From contig JAFYNC010000138.1 of assembly GCA_017549905.1 (NCBI GenBank), forward strand, positions 1-6,396: 6,396 nucleotides of DNA, written 5' to 3'. The notes under the pieces were generated by a model, which made no database searches, was not told the DNA's origin, and saw only the letters and a program-made list of their open reading frames with translations. Below, one piece after another: positions 5,147 to 6,396 of this stretch. A program made the position numbers and the translations under genes. How positions within the stretch are numbered: the stretch's first letter is position 1; each line of letters begins with the position of its first letter. Source of the DNA: Clostridia bacterium (GTDB taxonomy: Bacteria > Bacillota > Clostridia > Oscillospirales > Acutalibacteraceae).

Positions 5147-6396
5147 ATGAAAGGACTTGTCGCTAAGGTCGCCTTAAACGGCGCTACCTATTCTTTTGAC
5201 AAGCTTTATACCTATTCAGTACCAACTTCTTATGCTAACCTTTCGGCAGGTTCGCGTGTGTTGGTGCCTTTTGGCAAGGGGAATATTAAAAAACAGGGAA
5301 TGGTTTTTTCTGTTTGTGAAGAGGAAATAGAGGGACTTAAAAGTATTTCTTCGGTTATAGACAGTGTTCCGATTTTAAACAAACAAATGCTTTCGCTTTG
5401 TGAGTTTATGCAAAAAACTGTTTTTTGCACATACTATGACGCTGTAAATGCCATGTTGCCGACAGGCCTTTCATATAAACTTGTAAACTATTACAGTGCG
5501 AATGAGGAATTTCAAAAAAGCCTGCTTAATGATACTCAAAAAAGTATTTATGAGTATTTGATTGATAACGGCGAAAAATCAGAGGATTTTATAAAAACTC
5601 AGTTTGGTGTAGAGGCAGATGTTTTGGCTTTAATGACTGAGAATGAGGCAATTATAAAATCAACTGATGCCAAACGAAAAATGGCAGATGCAACACAAAA
5701 ATGGGTTGGAATAGTAAACGATGAATTGCCCGCAAAATTAACCGCAAAACAAAAAGAGGTTTTAAATCTTTTAAGTGATGTAGGTCAAGCAGCGGTTAAG
5801 GAAGTTTGCTATTTTACAGGTGTTTCGCAGTCGGTGGTAGATGGGCTTGTTAAAAAAGGCATTCTTGCATATTTTACAAAGCAAGTTTACAGAAAGCCTC
5901 AAATATCTGCTCGGTCTAATGATAATAAAATCACACTCACCGATGAGCAACAGTCTGCTTTTGAGGGACTTTATAACGACTATAAATCAGAAGAAGCCAA
6001 GGTTTCTTTGCTTTACGGAATAACAGGCTCGGGTAAAACACAGGTGTTTTTAAGCCTTGCCGATAAAGTAACTGCTGAGGGCAGAGGGGTAATTGTTATG
6101 GTGCCCGAAATTGCTCTCACACCGCAGCTTATTTCTATTTTCACATCACGCTATGGCGATAAGGTTGCGGTTTTTCACAGCGCGTTGGCACTCGGTCAGC
6201 GAATGGATGAATGGCAAAGAATAAAAGACGGGAAAGCCCTTGTAGCTATAGGCACGCGCAGTGCGATTTTTGCACCGTTTGATGACTTGGGACTTGTTAT
6301 TATTGATGAGGAACAGGAGCATACCTATAAATCTGAAAAAACTCCGCGTTTTCATACAAGAGATTTGGCAAAATTCAGAATTGCTGAGAGCAAAGG
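5147..6396 (+). CDS. priA: Primosomal replication restart helicase PriA, 3' end missing
   Basis: The frame runs open to the window edge: 416 complete codons, roughly the first half of a protein usually 700-800 residues long. Residues about 1-105 form the 3'-DNA-end-binding domain (YTYSVP at 21-26, GSRVLVPFGKG at 35-45). A winged-helix-like region spans about 195-250. The helicase core begins near 262, with Walker A GITGSGKT (291-298), PEIALTPQ (320-327), FHSAL (343-347), GTRSAIFAPF (369-378) and Walker B IIDEEQEHTYKSE (385-397). PriA recognises stalled forks and reloads the replicative helicase. The DEEH box reads DEEQ here. The zinc-binding cysteines and C-terminal domain lie beyond the window. 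In B. subtilis coaBC sits between rpoZ and priA; here only 22 bases do. Confidence 0.96.
   Translation, partial: MKGLVAKVALNGATYSFDKLYTYSVPTSYANLSAGSRVLVPFGKGNIKKQGMVFSVCEEEIEGLKSISSVIDSVPILNKQMLSLCEFMQKTVFCTYYDAVNAMLPTGLSYKLVNYYSANEEFQKSLLNDTQKSIYEYLIDNGEKSEDFIKTQFGVEADVLALMTENEAIIKSTDAKRKMADATQKWVGIVNDELPAKLTAKQKEVLNLLSDVGQAAVKEVCYFTGVSQSVVDGLVKKGILAYFTKQVYRKPQISARSNDNKITLTDEQQSAFEGLYNDYKSEEAKVSLLYGITGSGKTQVFLSLADKVTAEGRGVIVMVPEIALTPQLISIFTSRYGDKVAVFHSALALGQRMDEWQRIKDGKALVAIGTRSAIFAPFDDLGLVIIDEEQEHTYKSEKTPRFHTRDLAKFRIAESK

Noticed and set aside
5230..6355. Other frames within priA (5230-5430 minus, 5841-6023 plus, 6146-6355 minus)
   Set aside because: The priA frame is open throughout with helicase motifs in order; these are shadows.
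1..6396. CRISPR arrays, tRNA/rRNA genes, transposases or insertion sequences
   Set aside because: No regularly spaced repeats, cloverleaf-like sequences or transposase motifs were seen on either strand.

Overview
The window is a 6.4 kb piece of a low-GC Gram-positive chromosome. Gene order, strong AGGAGG-type ribosome binding sites, perfect sigma-A-type promoters and AT-rich spacers suggest a Clostridia-class Firmicute, possibly a gut Oscillospirales-like lineage; that last step is inference. All supported genes are on the + strand.

Region 1 (1-698) is a phage-type lysis cassette. It holds the 3' part of an endolysin (M23 metallopeptidase domain plus one Cpl-7/CW_7 wall-binding repeat), followed 2 bases later by a 66-residue two-helix holin of the r1t kind. 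It looks like the end of a prophage or a remnant or domesticated lysis module. No integrase or att site can be seen here.

Region 2 (about 699-3100) has its own consensus-like promoter (715-743). It carries two overlapping paralogous genes for CNNM/CorB-type membrane proteins with CBS pairs, a family linked to Mg2+/divalent cation transport. The second has the full architecture, including the C-terminal CorC_HlyC domain. The first lacks that domain and two signature motifs. A clean intrinsic terminator (3071-3100) closes the unit.

Region 3 (about 3101-6396) is a housekeeping operon driven by a perfect TTGACA-17-TATAAT promoter behind an A/T-rich tract: yicC (endoribonuclease), remA (DUF370 DNA-binding regulator), gmk (guanylate kinase), rpoZ (a 57-residue omega subunit) and priA (primosomal helicase, cut by the window end). 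The order matches the yloC-remA-gmk-rpoZ-(coaBC)-priA cluster of Bacillus subtilis, except that coaBC is absent between rpoZ and priA. Genes touch or overlap by a few bases up to rpoZ, so translational coupling is likely.

Most of the window is ordinary core genome. The points most worth a second look are the lysis cassette beside core genes, the asymmetric CNNM pair, and small departures from family norms (DEEQ in PriA, very short omega, missing coaBC). I see no convincing new biological system.
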